Positions 32,087 through 41,109 of a stretch of DNA of 64,000 bases are shown here, in pieces. The notes below the pieces were generated by a model, which had not been told where the DNA came from, did not search any database, and saw only the letters and a list, made by a program, of their open reading frames with translations. Source of the stretch: CAMDBL01 sp964498125 (GTDB taxonomy: Bacteria > Pseudomonadota > Alphaproteobacteria > Rhizobiales > Hyphomicrobiaceae); the NCBI GenBank assembly GCA_964498125.1, contig CAZCGE010000025.1:1-64000 (forward strand), written 5' to 3'. Numbering within the stretch: the first letter of the stretch is position 1; every line of letters starts with the position of its first letter. The position numbers and the translations under genes are program-made.

Positions 32087-32590
32087 TCAGCTCGGCGTCT
32101 TGTCTTTCGCCACGAAGGTCATGGCGACGCCGTTCATGCAGTAGCGCAGCTTTGTCGGCGCCGGGCCGTCGTCAAAGACGTGGCCGAGATGGCCGCCGCA
32201 GCGCCGGCAGTGCACCTCCGTGCGGGTCGTCAGGAAGCTGCGGTCGACGGTGGTGCCGATGGCATTGTCGAGCGGTTGCCAGAAGCTCGGCCAGCCCGTG
32301 CCGCTGTCATATTTCGTGGTCGAGGCGAACAGCGGCAGGTCGCAGCCGGCGCAGTGGTACATGCCGGCCTGAATCAACTTATCCAGCGGGCTGGTGAACG
32401 CGCGCTCGGTGCCGTGCCCGCGCAGCACCTGGAACTGCTGCGGCGTCAGTTGCTTGCGCCACTCGGCGTCCGTCTTCGTCACCTCGAACTTGCCCTTGGG
32501 TGGGTCGGCGGCGTGGGCGGACCGCATGGCCGTCGAACCGGTGAGCAAAGCGGCGAGGCCTGCAAGGGTGAACGTGCGCCGGTTCGGCAT
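32087..32590 (-). CDS. msrB: Peptide methionine sulfoxide reductase MsrB, Tat-exported
   Basis: A 167-residue enzyme that repairs Met-R-sulfoxide. Two zinc CxxC pairs are seen (YHCAGCDLPLF and VHCRRCGGHLG), and the catalytic cysteine is in LRYCMNGVAMTF. The N-terminus MPNRRTFTLAGLAALL is a twin-arginine signal peptide, expected for export in folded, zinc-bound form. The next gene, msrA, carries a Sec-type signal. Electron donors for such periplasmic Msr pairs are not apparent here. Confidence 0.93.
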   Translation of the reverse strand: MPNRRTFTLAGLAALLTGSTAMRSAHAADPPKGKFEVTKTDAEWRKQLTPQQFQVLRGHGTERAFTSPLDKLIQAGMYHCAGCDLPLFASTTKYDSGTGWPSFWQPLDNAIGTTVDRSFLTTRTEVHCRRCGGHLGHVFDDGPAPTKLRYCMNGVAMTFVAKDKTPS

Positions 32591-32690
32591 CGGGGTGATC
32601 TCCTGGGATGTGGTCTCGGGTTGACCGTACTGTCGTCGATCGGCCGTCCCCTGTCATTTCAAGTCTTCTCAACTTTGCGTGCGGTCGGCG

Positions 32691-33404
32691 TTATCTGGTG
32701 ATCGGGATGGGCTTGTCGACGACGATAGAGGCCGCGGTCAGTTTGCAGCGCAACGCCATCGCCTCGACACCGGCGGCGACCGCGGCATCGTAGGCTGCGC
32801 CATAAGCCGGGTCGACATCGCGGGCCAGCGCCAGGCGCGTGGCGTCGGCGCGCTGCACCAGGTAGACCATCACGGCGCGGTGACCGGCTTTCACCATGTT
32901 GGCCAGCTCGCCCAGGTGCTTGGTGCCGCGCGCGGTGACGCTGTCGGGAAACTCGGCCAAGCCGTGCCGGCGCATCATGTGCACGTTCTTGATCTCGACA
33001 TAGCAGGCCGGTTTGGCATCGTCCTCCAGCAGAATGTCGATGCGGCTGTTCTCGCCGTATTTGACCTCGCGCCTGAGGCGCGCATAACCCTGCAGCGACT
33101 TGACCTTGCCGCTGGCGACGGCGGCGGCAACCAGGAGATTGGGGTGGTTGGTATTGATGCCGACCAGAACCGGACCCTTGCCCAGATCCGTCTCGACCAT
33201 TTCCCAGGTATGGCGGTATTTCCGCGTCGGGCTGTCGCTTTGCGAGAGCCACACGGCGGCGCCGGGCGTCGTCAGTCCGCGCATGGAGCCAGTGTTGGGG
33301 CAGGTGGCGGTGACCCGTTCGCCGGTCTCCAGGTCGACGTCGGCGAGAAAGCGCTTGTAACGCTGCACCAGGCGGCCGCGCAGCAGCGGCGCGGAAAAGT
33401 CCAT
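32691..33404 (-). CDS. sfsA: SfsA family nucleic-acid-binding nuclease-like protein
   Basis: A 237-residue SfsA protein: LLRGRLVQRYKRFLADVDLE, TATCPNTGSMRGL, YGENSRIDILLEDDAKPACY, VEIKNVHMM, FPDSVTARGTKHLGELANMV. SfsA combines an OB-like fold with a nuclease-like fold carrying the D/EVK motif (YVEIKN). It was named for sugar fermentation stimulation in E. coli; its biochemical role is not settled. It is divergently placed from the creatininase-like gene. Confidence 0.92.
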   Translation of the reverse strand: MDFSAPLLRGRLVQRYKRFLADVDLETGERVTATCPNTGSMRGLTTPGAAVWLSQSDSPTRKYRHTWEMVETDLGKGPVLVGINTNHPNLLVAAAVASGKVKSLQGYARLRREVKYGENSRIDILLEDDAKPACYVEIKNVHMMRRHGLAEFPDSVTARGTKHLGELANMVKAGHRAVMVYLVQRADATRLALARDVDPAYGAAYDAAVAAGVEAMALRCKLTAASIVVDKPIPITR

Positions 33405-33498
33405 GACGGCGCGTCTCCTTCAGGCGGGCTCCCAGCAAGCCTTCGTTAACATGCTCTGGGCTAGCGTTCGAGACCTTCATTCTGCTTCGAGGTGGCCG

Positions 33499-34347
33499 GT
33501 GCCGCTGTCAGCATCCTGGATACGTCGTGCGGGCGGCATGGCTGTGCTGCTTCTGGCGCTGTCGGCATCGAGTGTCGCGGCGCCAGCCGCAGAGGTCGAG
33601 CTTGAGCGCCTGACCTGGATCGAGGTGCGCGAACGCATCGCCACGGGCGCCACGACGATCATCATCCCGACCGGCGGCACCGAGCAGAACGGCGCGCACA
33701 TGGCGCTCGGCAAGCACAACTTCATTGTCGCCGAGACCAGCCGCAGGATTGCGACCGCCCTCGGCGATGCCTTGGTGGCGCCGGTCATCGCCTACGTACC
33801 CGAGGGCGATATCGAGCGGCGGTCGGGGCACATGGCCTACGCCGGCAGCATCAGCGTCCCGGTTGCTGTTTATCGCCAACTGCTCGAAGCCGCCGCGGCC
33901 AGCATGCGCGCGCACGGCTTCAAGACCATCGTTTTCCTCGGCGATTCCGGCGGCAATCAGGCCCCGCAGCAGGAGCTGGCCGACAAGCTCACCAGGCAGT
34001 GGGCCAAGGACGCCGTCCGGGTGCTGAACGCGGCGGCCTATTACCAGCACAACGGCGGTGACGCCTGGCTGCTGGCACAGGGCGAGACGGTGGCCGGCAT
34101 CGGCACGCATGCCGGCATTCGCGATACCTCGGAGTTGCTGGCGGTGGCGCCGTCGGCCGTCGATCTGTCGCGGGCCCGTCCAGACGCCGATGGCGCGACA
34201 GGCGACGCGCGGCGGGCGAGTGCGGCGCTCGGCGAGCACCTGCTGCGCCTCAAGGTCGAGGCTGCCGTCGCCGAAATCCGCGCCGCGCGCCAGGCGACCG
34301 CGGCAGGTGCGCGCAATAACGGATTGCTGGGCCGGATTTGGCGCTGA
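33499..34347 (+). CDS. Exported creatininase family protein
   Basis: A 282-residue protein of the creatininase/MftE amidohydrolase family, which hydrolyses cyclic amides or similar bonds with two metal ions. Metal ligands appear in IIPTGGTEQNGAHMALGKHN, and the LGDSGGNQAP region and GTHAGIRDTSELL are conserved. A signal peptide (ASWIRRAGGMAVLLLALSASSVAAPA) indicates export, unusual for the family. I placed the start at GTG 33499 with GAGG upstream; ATG codons at 33403 and 33451 would give longer, unconvincing leaders. Substrate unknown. Confidence 0.82.
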   Translation: MPLSASWIRRAGGMAVLLLALSASSVAAPAAEVELERLTWIEVRERIATGATTIIIPTGGTEQNGAHMALGKHNFIVAETSRRIATALGDALVAPVIAYVPEGDIERRSGHMAYAGSISVPVAVYRQLLEAAAASMRAHGFKTIVFLGDSGGNQAPQQELADKLTRQWAKDAVRVLNAAAYYQHNGGDAWLLAQGETVAGIGTHAGIRDTSELLAVAPSAVDLSRARPDADGATGDARRASAALGEHLLRLKVEAAVAEIRAARQATAAGARNNGLLGRIWR

Positions 34348-34463
34348 TCGGCGAAGCTCACGGATAACGTCCTTGCCGCTCGAGATCTGAATCGATAACG
34401 TTTGCGGGCAGTTGATAGGGCGAGCCGGGTCAATGGGCCGTCCGCGAGACGATCGGGGAAAAC

Positions 34464-35861
34464 ATGACGACTGGAAGCCGGCGGCCGTGGCCCGTCATCG
34501 CCAGCGCGCTGCTCGGTGCGGGGCTGGTCCTCTTGGCAGGCCCGGCCGTGGCCGCCACGGCGGGTGCGGCGCCTGAGCCGATCTATCTTGCCGGTATCCC
34601 CGTCGATTTCATCCTGTTCGCGCTGACGCTGCTCGGCGTCGCGCTGTTCCACACGCAAACCCTCTATGTCGCGCTCGCGGGACTGGCGGCGATCATAGGC
34701 TACAAGCTGGCGTTCACTGGCTTCAAGTTCGGCGCCGGCCTGGCCGGGCTTGGCGGCCACATGCTGCACGAGTGGGTTATCCTCGCCAATTTGTTCTGCC
34801 TGCTGATGGGCTTCGCGCTGCTGTCGCGGCATTTCGAGGAGAGCAAGGTTCCCGACAAGATGCCGGCGATCCTGCCCAACGGCTGGATAGGAGGCTTCGT
34901 TCTCCTTGTGCTGATCTTCGTGTTGTCGAGCTTCCTCGACAACATCGCCGCGGCGCTGATCGGCGGCACGGTGGCGCGCCGCGTCTACAACGGCCGCGTC
35001 GGTATCGGCTATCTGGCGGCGATCGTGGCGGCCTCCAATGCCGGCGGCTCCGGCAGCGTCGTGGGTGACACCACCACGACGATGATGTGGATTGACGGTG
35101 TCAGTCCACTGTCCGTGATCGAAGCCTATGTCGCCGCCGGGCTCGCCATGATCGTGTTCGGCATCCCCGCCGCCATCCAGCAGCACCGTCATGAGCCGAT
35201 CGCCAGCGATGTGGCGCCGGGCATCACCATCGACTGGTCGCGGGTCGCCATCGTCATCGGCATTCTGGTCATCGCCATCCTCGCCAACGTCATCGCCAAT
35301 CTGAAGTTTCCCGCCGTGCTCGACGCGCTGCCGGTCATCGGGCTTGCGGTGTGGGCCGTCATCCTGGTGACAGCGGCGGTCCGCCAGCCCGACTGGTCGG
35401 TGATGCCGGAGACCTTCAAGGGCACCGTCTTCCTGCTGGCGCTTGTCACCAGTGCCTCGCTGATGCCGGTCGAGAAGCTGCCGTTGGCGTCCTGGCAGAC
35501 CGCACTCGGCCTCGGCTTCGTCTCGGCGGTGTTCGACAACATCCCCTTGACGGCGCTGGCGCTCAAACAGGGCGGCTATGACTGGGGGTATCTCGCTTAT
35601 GCGGTCGGCTTCGGCGGCTCGATGATCTGGTTTGGCTCATCGGCCGGCGTGGCGCTGGCAAACATGTATCCGGAGGCCAAGTCGGTTGGCCTTTGGCTGC
35701 GGTTGGGTTGGCACGTGACCGTTGCCTACGTGGTTGGCTTCTTCTTCATGCTGGCGATGATCGGCTGGGTTCCCGATGCCGATCACAAGAAGCGCGTCGA
35801 CGTGCCGCCCGCGCAGCAGAGCGTGGCGCTCTCGCAGGCGGGTCCAATGGTCGCCCGTTGA
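34464..35861 (+). CDS. NhaD-like sodium/proton antiporter (ion transporter superfamily)
   Basis: A 465-residue membrane protein with about 11-12 segments. Two internal repeats each carry the SxxxDN motif of this superfamily: VLSSFLDNIAAALIGG in the first half and VSAVFDNIPLTALALKQG in the second. NAGGSGSVVGDTTTTMMW is the discontinuous helix typical of NhaD and ArsB/citrate-type carriers. Homology favours Na+/H+ exchange; citrate or dicarboxylate transport is an alternative. It starts with a hydrophobic, alanine-rich, signal-like helix. No partner gene is evident. Confidence 0.82.
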   Translation: MTTGSRRPWPVIASALLGAGLVLLAGPAVAATAGAAPEPIYLAGIPVDFILFALTLLGVALFHTQTLYVALAGLAAIIGYKLAFTGFKFGAGLAGLGGHMLHEWVILANLFCLLMGFALLSRHFEESKVPDKMPAILPNGWIGGFVLLVLIFVLSSFLDNIAAALIGGTVARRVYNGRVGIGYLAAIVAASNAGGSGSVVGDTTTTMMWIDGVSPLSVIEAYVAAGLAMIVFGIPAAIQQHRHEPIASDVAPGITIDWSRVAIVIGILVIAILANVIANLKFPAVLDALPVIGLAVWAVILVTAAVRQPDWSVMPETFKGTVFLLALVTSASLMPVEKLPLASWQTALGLGFVSAVFDNIPLTALALKQGGYDWGYLAYAVGFGGSMIWFGSSAGVALANMYPEAKSVGLWLRLGWHVTVAYVVGFFFMLAMIGWVPDADHKKRVDVPPAQQSVALSQAGPMVAR

Positions 35862-36045
35862 ACTCGGTATGATCCTCGCCGCGGCGCCTGTGGCGCGGGG
35901 GCTGGCCGGACGGCCACCGGTTTTGTCGCGGCGTGAGGGTCTGATCGGCGAGGCGCGCAGCAGATTGCCGCTGTGCGCGGCGCCTCGATTGGGCTAACAG
36001 CGCGGGATCGCGCGTCGCGACATCAGCTTGACAGGCCGTGACAGC

Positions 36046-37011
36046 ATGGCGTCCCCCGAGCCACCCCGCAGCCCTCGCGCAGCCGGTCAGCACCTGCCGG
36101 ATGCGGTGCCGGGCAATTGGATCGACCGCTGGGCGCCAAGCGCGTGGCGGCCCTACGCGCGGCTGGCGCGCTTTGATCGGCCGATCGGCGCGTGGCTGTT
36201 GCTGTTTCCATGCTGGTGGTCGCAGGCGCTGGCCGAGGTTTCGGCGGGTCGTGCCGCGCCCGATCCCTGGTTCCTTCTGTTGTTTTTGGCCGGCGCCTTC
36301 GTCATGCGCGGTGCAGGCTGTGCCTACAACGATTTCATCGACAGGGACTATGACGCCCAGGTGGCGCGCACCGCCATGCGCCCGATACCGTCGGGGCAGG
36401 TGTCACCGACGTCGGCCTTGGTCTTTGCCGCCTGCCTGAGCCTGGTCGGCCTGCTGGTGCTGGTGCAGTTCAATGCCGCCACGATTCTCCTCGGCGCGTC
36501 CTCGCTGGTGCTGGTGGCTGTCTATCCGTTTGCGAAACGGTTTACGTACTGGCCCCAAGTCGTGCTCGGCCTGACGTTCAAGTGGGGCGCGCTGGTTGGT
36601 TGGGTGGCGGTGCAGGGCGCGCTCGGCGCCGCGCCGCTGCTGCTATACGCTGGCGCCGTGCTGTGGACCATCGGCTACGATACGATCTATGCCCACCAGG
36701 ACAAGGAGGACGACGTCATGGTCGGCCTCAAGTCGACAGCGCTGCGCTTTGGCGCCGCGACGTGCTGGTGGATCGGCGGATTTTATTTGGCTGCCCTGGC
36801 GCTCTGGGTCCTGGCCGCTGAAGCTGCCGGCGCGCATCCGCCGACCTATCTGGCGCTGATCATCGCCGCCGGCCTGTTGGGCTGGCAAGTGGTCACGCTC
36901 GATATCGACGATGCCGATAATTGCCTGCGCCGCTTCCGCGCCAACCGCGACGTTGGTTGGGTGGTTTTCGCGGGCCTGGTGGCCGACATGGGCCTGACGA
37001 ATTGGGCCTGA
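36046..37011 (+). CDS. ubiA: 4-hydroxybenzoate polyprenyltransferase UbiA
   Basis: A 321-residue membrane prenyltransferase that attaches the polyprenyl tail to 4-hydroxybenzoate in ubiquinone synthesis. The two Asp-rich prenyl diphosphate sites are NDFIDRDYDAQVART and YDTIYAHQDKEDD. Eight to nine helices follow the pattern of the family. The start at 36046 (MASPEPPRS) is preferred to an in-frame TTG at 36028. The last codons lie in a 14-bp tandem duplication (36993-37020), so the C-terminal LTNWA has been touched by that event. The UbiH-like gene of the same pathway is at 24330. Confidence 0.92.
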   Translation: MASPEPPRSPRAAGQHLPDAVPGNWIDRWAPSAWRPYARLARFDRPIGAWLLLFPCWWSQALAEVSAGRAAPDPWFLLLFLAGAFVMRGAGCAYNDFIDRDYDAQVARTAMRPIPSGQVSPTSALVFAACLSLVGLLVLVQFNAATILLGASSLVLVAVYPFAKRFTYWPQVVLGLTFKWGALVGWVAVQGALGAAPLLLYAGAVLWTIGYDTIYAHQDKEDDVMVGLKSTALRFGAATCWWIGGFYLAALALWVLAAEAAGAHPPTYLALIIAAGLLGWQVVTLDIDDADNCLRRFRANRDVGWVVFAGLVADMGLTNWA

Positions 37012-37020
37012 CGAATTGGG
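36993..37020. repeat. 14-bp tandem duplication at the end of ubiA
   Basis: CCTGACGAATTGGG occurs twice in a row, followed by CCTGAC. The duplication creates two TGA triplets, the second at the stop used now (37009-37011 in frame). It probably arose by slippage. Confidence 0.9.
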
Positions 37021-37358
37021 CCTGACCGCGCTTCTGGCGCGTGGCTGAGTGAAGGGCAGGCCGACGGACGGCGTCGGCGCGGGCTTGGGAGTCCGCGCCG
37101 ACGTGACGCCTGCCTGCAACTCCTAAGGCCATCTTGGGTGACCCTGGAATGACCTTGCCAGAAAGGGTTTCAGATCCGATGAACAAACAAGGTAACAGCA
37201 ACCTGAAGGGATGCCCCCGATCGGGACACCGGCTCCTGGCGCGTGCCTTTGGCGTGGCCTTGTCGCCGTGTCGCTTTTGCGGCAGGAAACCCCGGTCGAG
37301 CCGGGCTTTGCTGGGCTGGGCATGATGGCGGGGCATGCAGTCAACGGAGAGCGACGCG
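37012..37358. other. Non-coding stretch with a strong hairpin
   Basis: About 350 bases without a credible gene. It contains an 11-bp perfect stem CGTCGGCGCGG (37072-37082) / CCGCGCCGACG (37093-37103) with a 10-base loop and no T-run, which may end or protect the ubiA transcript. A short frame from 37179 (MNKQGNSN) looks like chance, though its first codons resemble those of the next gene. Confidence 0.6.
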
Positions 37359-37592
37359 ATGAACAAACAGCTACTGCACCTGGTCTTCGGTGGCGAGTTG
37401 ACGAGCCTGGATGGTATCGAATTCCGCGACCTGAAGGGGCTGGACATCGTCGGCATCTACCCGAACTATGCCGAGGCCTACCAAGCCTGGAAAGGTGTCG
37501 CCCAGCGTACGGTGGACAATGCGCATATGCGCTATTTCATCGTGCATATGCATCGCCTGCTCGATCCGGCGACGGGACAAGAGCAATCCTGA
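37359..37592 (+). CDS. DUF4170 family protein
   Basis: A 77-residue protein of the DUF4170 family, restricted to alphaproteobacteria: MNKQLLHLVFGGELTSLDG, LDIVGIYPNYAEAYQAWKGV, AQRTVDNAHMRYFIVHMHRL. The family is short and highly conserved but has no assigned role. GGAG lies ten bases before the ATG at 37359. It precedes the ABC exporter by 25 bases on the same strand and is probably cotranscribed with it; in many relatives it is found with lipid A or LPS assembly genes. Confidence 0.85.
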   Translation: MNKQLLHLVFGGELTSLDGIEFRDLKGLDIVGIYPNYAEAYQAWKGVAQRTVDNAHMRYFIVHMHRLLDPATGQEQS

Positions 37593-37617
37593 GCATGCGA
37601 TCGGTGGAAAGGGTGCC

Positions 37618-39474
37618 ATGAGCCTGGACACGAGGCCGGCAGGCGGCACGGTGCATGCGGTCGAGCCGACAGCCAAGCTCGGCGCGCTCGTTCATGACCC
37701 GCGAACGCGTCTGTTGCTATACCGCTTTCTCGCCGATTGGGTGCGTCCACGCTGGCGCGAGGTGGTGTGGGCCCTGGCGCTTGCCGTTTGTCTGGCAGCC
37801 GCCACCGGGGCCTACCCCAAGATCATCAAGCTGTCGTTTGACACCTTGATGCAGGGTGCGCCCGGCGCCTCCGATCGGCTTGTACTGGTCCTGGCCGGCA
37901 TCGTCGCCACCACATTCGTGCGCAGTTTTTTCCTCTATTGCCAGACGATTGCCGCCAACTCGGTGGTGATGCGCATCGTCAACGACATCCAGAAACGCGC
38001 CTTTGCCAGCCTGGTCGCCGCAGATTTCGCCCGCCTTTCGCGCGAAGGCCCCGGCCAGCTCGTCTCGCGGCTGACCAATGATGTTGCCTATATTCGCGAT
38101 GCCGCCCAGTCGTCGCTGACCAGCGCGGTGCGCGACCCGCTGATGATCCTGGCGCTGGTGATGGTGATGCTGTCGCTCGACTGGATGTTGACCGCCGTCG
38201 TGCTCGGTGTCTATCCGCTGGCGGCACTGCCGATTGCCTCGATCGGCCAGCGTCTGCGCAAGGTTGCCAAGCGCACGCAGAGCGAACTCGGCGATATGAC
38301 ATCGCTGCTGACCGAGAAGCTGTCCGCGGCACGGCTGATCAAGACCTTCCGGCTGGAGGACTATGCATCGGGCCAGGTCAACCGCAGCTTCGATTCCGTG
38401 CTCGGCCTGCGGCTGAAGTCGGTGCGGGCGCGCGCCAGGCTCGATCCGATGCTGGAATCGCTGGGTGGCGTGGCGGTCTCTGGCGTCATCGGGCTGGCCT
38501 ACTGGCGGATTGCCAGCGGTGTCCTGACCGTCGGCGACTTCGTGGCATTCATCACCGCACTGCTGCTGGCGGCGCAACCCATTCGTGGCATTGGCAACTT
38601 GTCCAGCAGAGTGATGGAAGGGCTGGCCGCCGCCGAGCGCGTCTATCAGGTGCTCGACGAGCAGCCACAGGTCATCGACTCGCCGGACGCCCAGCAGTTG
38701 GCGCCGACCGCTGGTGGCGTGCACTTCGAGAACGTGTCGTTCTCCTATGGGGCGGCAGACGTCACCGCCGTGCGCGGCTTCACGCTGGACGTGCCGGGCG
38801 GCAAGACCGTCGCGCTCGTCGGCCGCTCGGGCAGCGGCAAGTCCACCGTCATCAATCTGGTGCCGCGGCTCTACGACGTCACCCGTGGCCGCATCAGCAT
38901 CGATGGCCAGGACGTGCGTGGGGTGACATTGGCTTCGCTGCGCGGCGCCATTGCGATCGTCAGCCAGGACGTGACGCTGTTCGATGACACCATTCACGCC
39001 AATATTGCGCTCGGCCGGCTGGGCGCCTCGAGGGACGACATCATCGCCGCCGCCAAGGCCGCCGCCGCGCACGAGTTCATCCTGGCCCAGCCGCAGGGCT
39101 ACGACACACTGATCGGCGATCGCGGCCATTCGTTGTCGGGCGGCCAGCGCCAGCGCCTGGCCCTGGCGCGTGCCATCCTGCGGGACGCGCCCATCCTGTT
39201 GCTCGACGAGGCCACCAGTGCATTGGATACCGAGTCGGAACAGCTGGTGCAGGACGCGCTCGCCGGCTTCACACGCAATCGCACGACGCTGGTGATCGCC
39301 CATCGGCTGTCCACCATTCAGAACGCCGATTTGATCTGCGTCATGGAAGAAGGTGCGATGGTCGAGTGCGGCACCCATGCCGGGCTGCTGGCCAGCGACG
39401 GCGTCTATGCCCGCCTGTGCCGCGCCCAGCAGGTGGCGACAGGATCGGCCGTGCCGCAGCTCGGCGCTGGATAA
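37618..39474 (+). CDS. ABC exporter, MsbA-like (membrane plus ATPase domains)
   Basis: A 618-residue half-exporter. Six membrane helices lie in roughly residues 40-330, followed by the ATPase with Walker A GRSGSGKST, the SQDVTLFDDTI Q-loop, signature LSGGQRQRLALARAIL and Walker B LLLDEATSALD. The family includes MsbA, which flips lipid A-core. The start at 37618 (MSLDTRPAGG) follows GGTGGAAAGG. Placement after a DUF4170 gene, near an LpxL-like gene some distance away, fits lipid export, although drug-type exporters of the same shape cannot be excluded. Confidence 0.85.
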   Translation: MSLDTRPAGGTVHAVEPTAKLGALVHDPRTRLLLYRFLADWVRPRWREVVWALALAVCLAAATGAYPKIIKLSFDTLMQGAPGASDRLVLVLAGIVATTFVRSFFLYCQTIAANSVVMRIVNDIQKRAFASLVAADFARLSREGPGQLVSRLTNDVAYIRDAAQSSLTSAVRDPLMILALVMVMLSLDWMLTAVVLGVYPLAALPIASIGQRLRKVAKRTQSELGDMTSLLTEKLSAARLIKTFRLEDYASGQVNRSFDSVLGLRLKSVRARARLDPMLESLGGVAVSGVIGLAYWRIASGVLTVGDFVAFITALLLAAQPIRGIGNLSSRVMEGLAAAERVYQVLDEQPQVIDSPDAQQLAPTAGGVHFENVSFSYGAADVTAVRGFTLDVPGGKTVALVGRSGSGKSTVINLVPRLYDVTRGRISIDGQDVRGVTLASLRGAIAIVSQDVTLFDDTIHANIALGRLGASRDDIIAAAKAAAAHEFILAQPQGYDTLIGDRGHSLSGGQRQRLALARAILRDAPILLLDEATSALDTESEQLVQDALAGFTRNRTTLVIAHRLSTIQNADLICVMEEGAMVECGTHAGLLASDGVYARLCRAQQVATGSAVPQLGAG

Positions 39475-39490
39475 AACGGGTGCGACCAGG

Positions 39491-40288
39491 TCACGGGAAC
39501 AGCGGTTGCACGACCAGTACCGTGGCGTTGTCCTGGTGCGACTGGCGCAGCGCGTCGACGGCGCGGATCAGGGCGCTGGCCACGGCTTGCGGGCCGGCAT
39601 CGGCGTAGGCCGAAACGAGCCGGGCGATTTCCTCGGCGTCGAGGGTCTGCAAGCCGTCGCTGGCCAGGATCACGTAATCACCCGGATGCAGCGGTGTTGG
39701 TTGCTGCGAATGATCGACCAGCGCAATGTCGTCGCCGCAGACCGCTGAGCGCAGCATATGCCGGCGCGAATCGGCGCGAGCCGCCTGCACGGACATGAGG
39801 CCCGCGGCCGCGAGCTGGTCGAGCTCGGGCGCCAAGGAATGATCGGCGTTGAGCAGCGCGATCTCGCCTTGCCGAAAGAGGTAGAGCGGGCTGTCGCCGA
39901 CGCTGATCCACTGCGCGCCATCGGGCCCGAAGACGACGCCGATCACCGTCGAGCCCATGCCGGAGAGCATGGGGTTGGTGGCAATTTGCTCGGCCACCGC
40001 ATCGTTGCAGAGCTGCAGCGCGTGCAGCAGACAGTCTGTCGTCGACATGCCCGCGCCGGCCGCATCATAGGCCTGGAGGAAGGTTTCACACACCGTCCGG
40101 CTGGCAACATCGCCGCCGGCGTGCCCGCCCATGCCATCGGCCAGCACGGCCACCAGGCGGTGCCGGGCGCCTGGCGGCGCTTCGGCTGATTGTGCGTCGG
40201 CGTCGGCGCCGATCAGGACGGCGGCCATGTCCTCCTGATAGCGTCGCGCGCCTTGGGTGGCGCAGCAGGCGTGCGCGTAGTCCCGCAT
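39491..40288 (-). CDS. PP2C-type serine/threonine phosphatase
   Basis: A 265-residue PPM-family phosphatase removing phosphate from Ser/Thr. Metal-binding motifs: RRYQEDMAAVL near the start, AVLADGMGGHAGGDVASRTV, VIGVVFGPDGAQWISVGDSP, DYVILASDGLQTLDAEEIAR and DNATVLVVQ. The ATG overlaps the stop of the FHA gene upstream (TGATG), so they are coupled. It should reverse the action of the divergent kinase at 41957. Soluble and cytoplasmic. Confidence 0.92.
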   Translation of the reverse strand: MRDYAHACCATQGARRYQEDMAAVLIGADADAQSAEAPPGARHRLVAVLADGMGGHAGGDVASRTVCETFLQAYDAAGAGMSTTDCLLHALQLCNDAVAEQIATNPMLSGMGSTVIGVVFGPDGAQWISVGDSPLYLFRQGEIALLNADHSLAPELDQLAAAGLMSVQAARADSRRHMLRSAVCGDDIALVDHSQQPTPLHPGDYVILASDGLQTLDAEEIARLVSAYADAGPQAVASALIRAVDALRQSHQDNATVLVVQPLFP

Positions 40289-41022
40289 CAGGCTTTGGCT
40301 TCCGTCAATGCCGACCAATCGAACTGCGGGCCGCAGAATGGCACGAAGACCATCTGTGTGCGCCCCATGGTGATGACGTCCATGGCCGCCAGAGGCAGCG
40401 CGGACGTCGGCTTCAGGTCGTTGACCCGCACCACATTGGTCTTGGCCAGGTTGGGAACGAACAGGAACGATCGATCGATCGAGTCGTAGCGGATGAAGGC
40501 CTGCTCTTCCGCGGATATGCTGTCGTCGCCGAAGTCGATGGGGATGCGCTGGCTGGAGGCTCGCCCCATAGTATTGTTGCCTTCGTGAATGGGCCGATAG
40601 CTGCCGAGGCCCGGGCCGCCGACCACCACCAGCCAGCCGACCACGGGGTCGTCGTGGAACCGGTCGCGCGACACGTTCTGCTTGCCGCGCAGCAGCGTCG
40701 TGCGCTGGGCTGGCGCCTGGGTTGCGATCAGGGGTCCGCGCACGACGCGCGTCGTCGGTGGCGTGTCGGCGTCGCGCTGGTGATCGGCGTCGGTTGCTGG
40801 CGGCGTGCGCGCAATGCGCGCGGCCTCCGCCGCGCTGAGCATGGCAGGGGCAGCCGGACCCGCGCCGACCGACCTGGCCGGCGTTGCGATTCTCACGGTC
40901 GGCGTCATGTCGGCGGTACTCTCGGGGTGTTCCTCGCGCCCCGCGGCTGCCAGCGCCTCGCGCAGCGACTCGAAAAATCCGCCGGACTTGCCGGAGATGG
41001 CTACGTCGGGTGATCCTGTCAT
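40288..41022 (-). CDS. Cytoplasmic FHA domain protein
   Basis: A 244-residue soluble protein. The first 110 residues are low-complexity and rich in Ala, Pro and Thr (TRVVRGPLIATQ), plausible phospho-acceptor sequence; the last 130 form an FHA domain (LGSYRPIHEGNNTMGRASSQ, NVVRVND, DVITMGRTQMVF), which binds phosphothreonine. The GR-S pattern of the FHA site is present (MGRASSQRI). The ATG at 41022 has GGAG eight bases upstream, preferred over 41046. Coupled to the PP2C gene. Confidence 0.87.
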   Translation of the reverse strand: MTGSPDVAISGKSGGFFESLREALAAAGREEHPESTADMTPTVRIATPARSVGAGPAAPAMLSAAEAARIARTPPATDADHQRDADTPPTTRVVRGPLIATQAPAQRTTLLRGKQNVSRDRFHDDPVVGWLVVVGGPGLGSYRPIHEGNNTMGRASSQRIPIDFGDDSISAEEQAFIRYDSIDRSFLFVPNLAKTNVVRVNDLKPTSALPLAAMDVITMGRTQMVFVPFCGPQFDWSALTEAKA

Positions 41023-41109
41023 TCGTTTTGCTCCTGTGTCATTCAATGTCCACGCACCCTGTCACACACGTTTGCTTTTTCAGCCGGCGGTGCTTCCAAG
41101 GCCGCTGCC

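Noticed and set aside
37179..37325. Small gene MNKQGNSN...
   Set aside because: Composition is Arg/Ser/Gly-rich, no family, and weak start context. The first codons resemble the next gene by coincidence or local duplication.
37110..37330. Riboswitch or small RNA upstream of the DUF4170 gene
   Set aside because: GC-rich with short dyads only; no known consensus could be matched by eye.
37717..39378. A 553-codon open frame on the minus strand opposite the ABC exporter
   Set aside because: High GC content leaves long frames opposite real genes; the plus strand has all ABC motifs, and this frame is His/Gln/Arg-rich without a domain.
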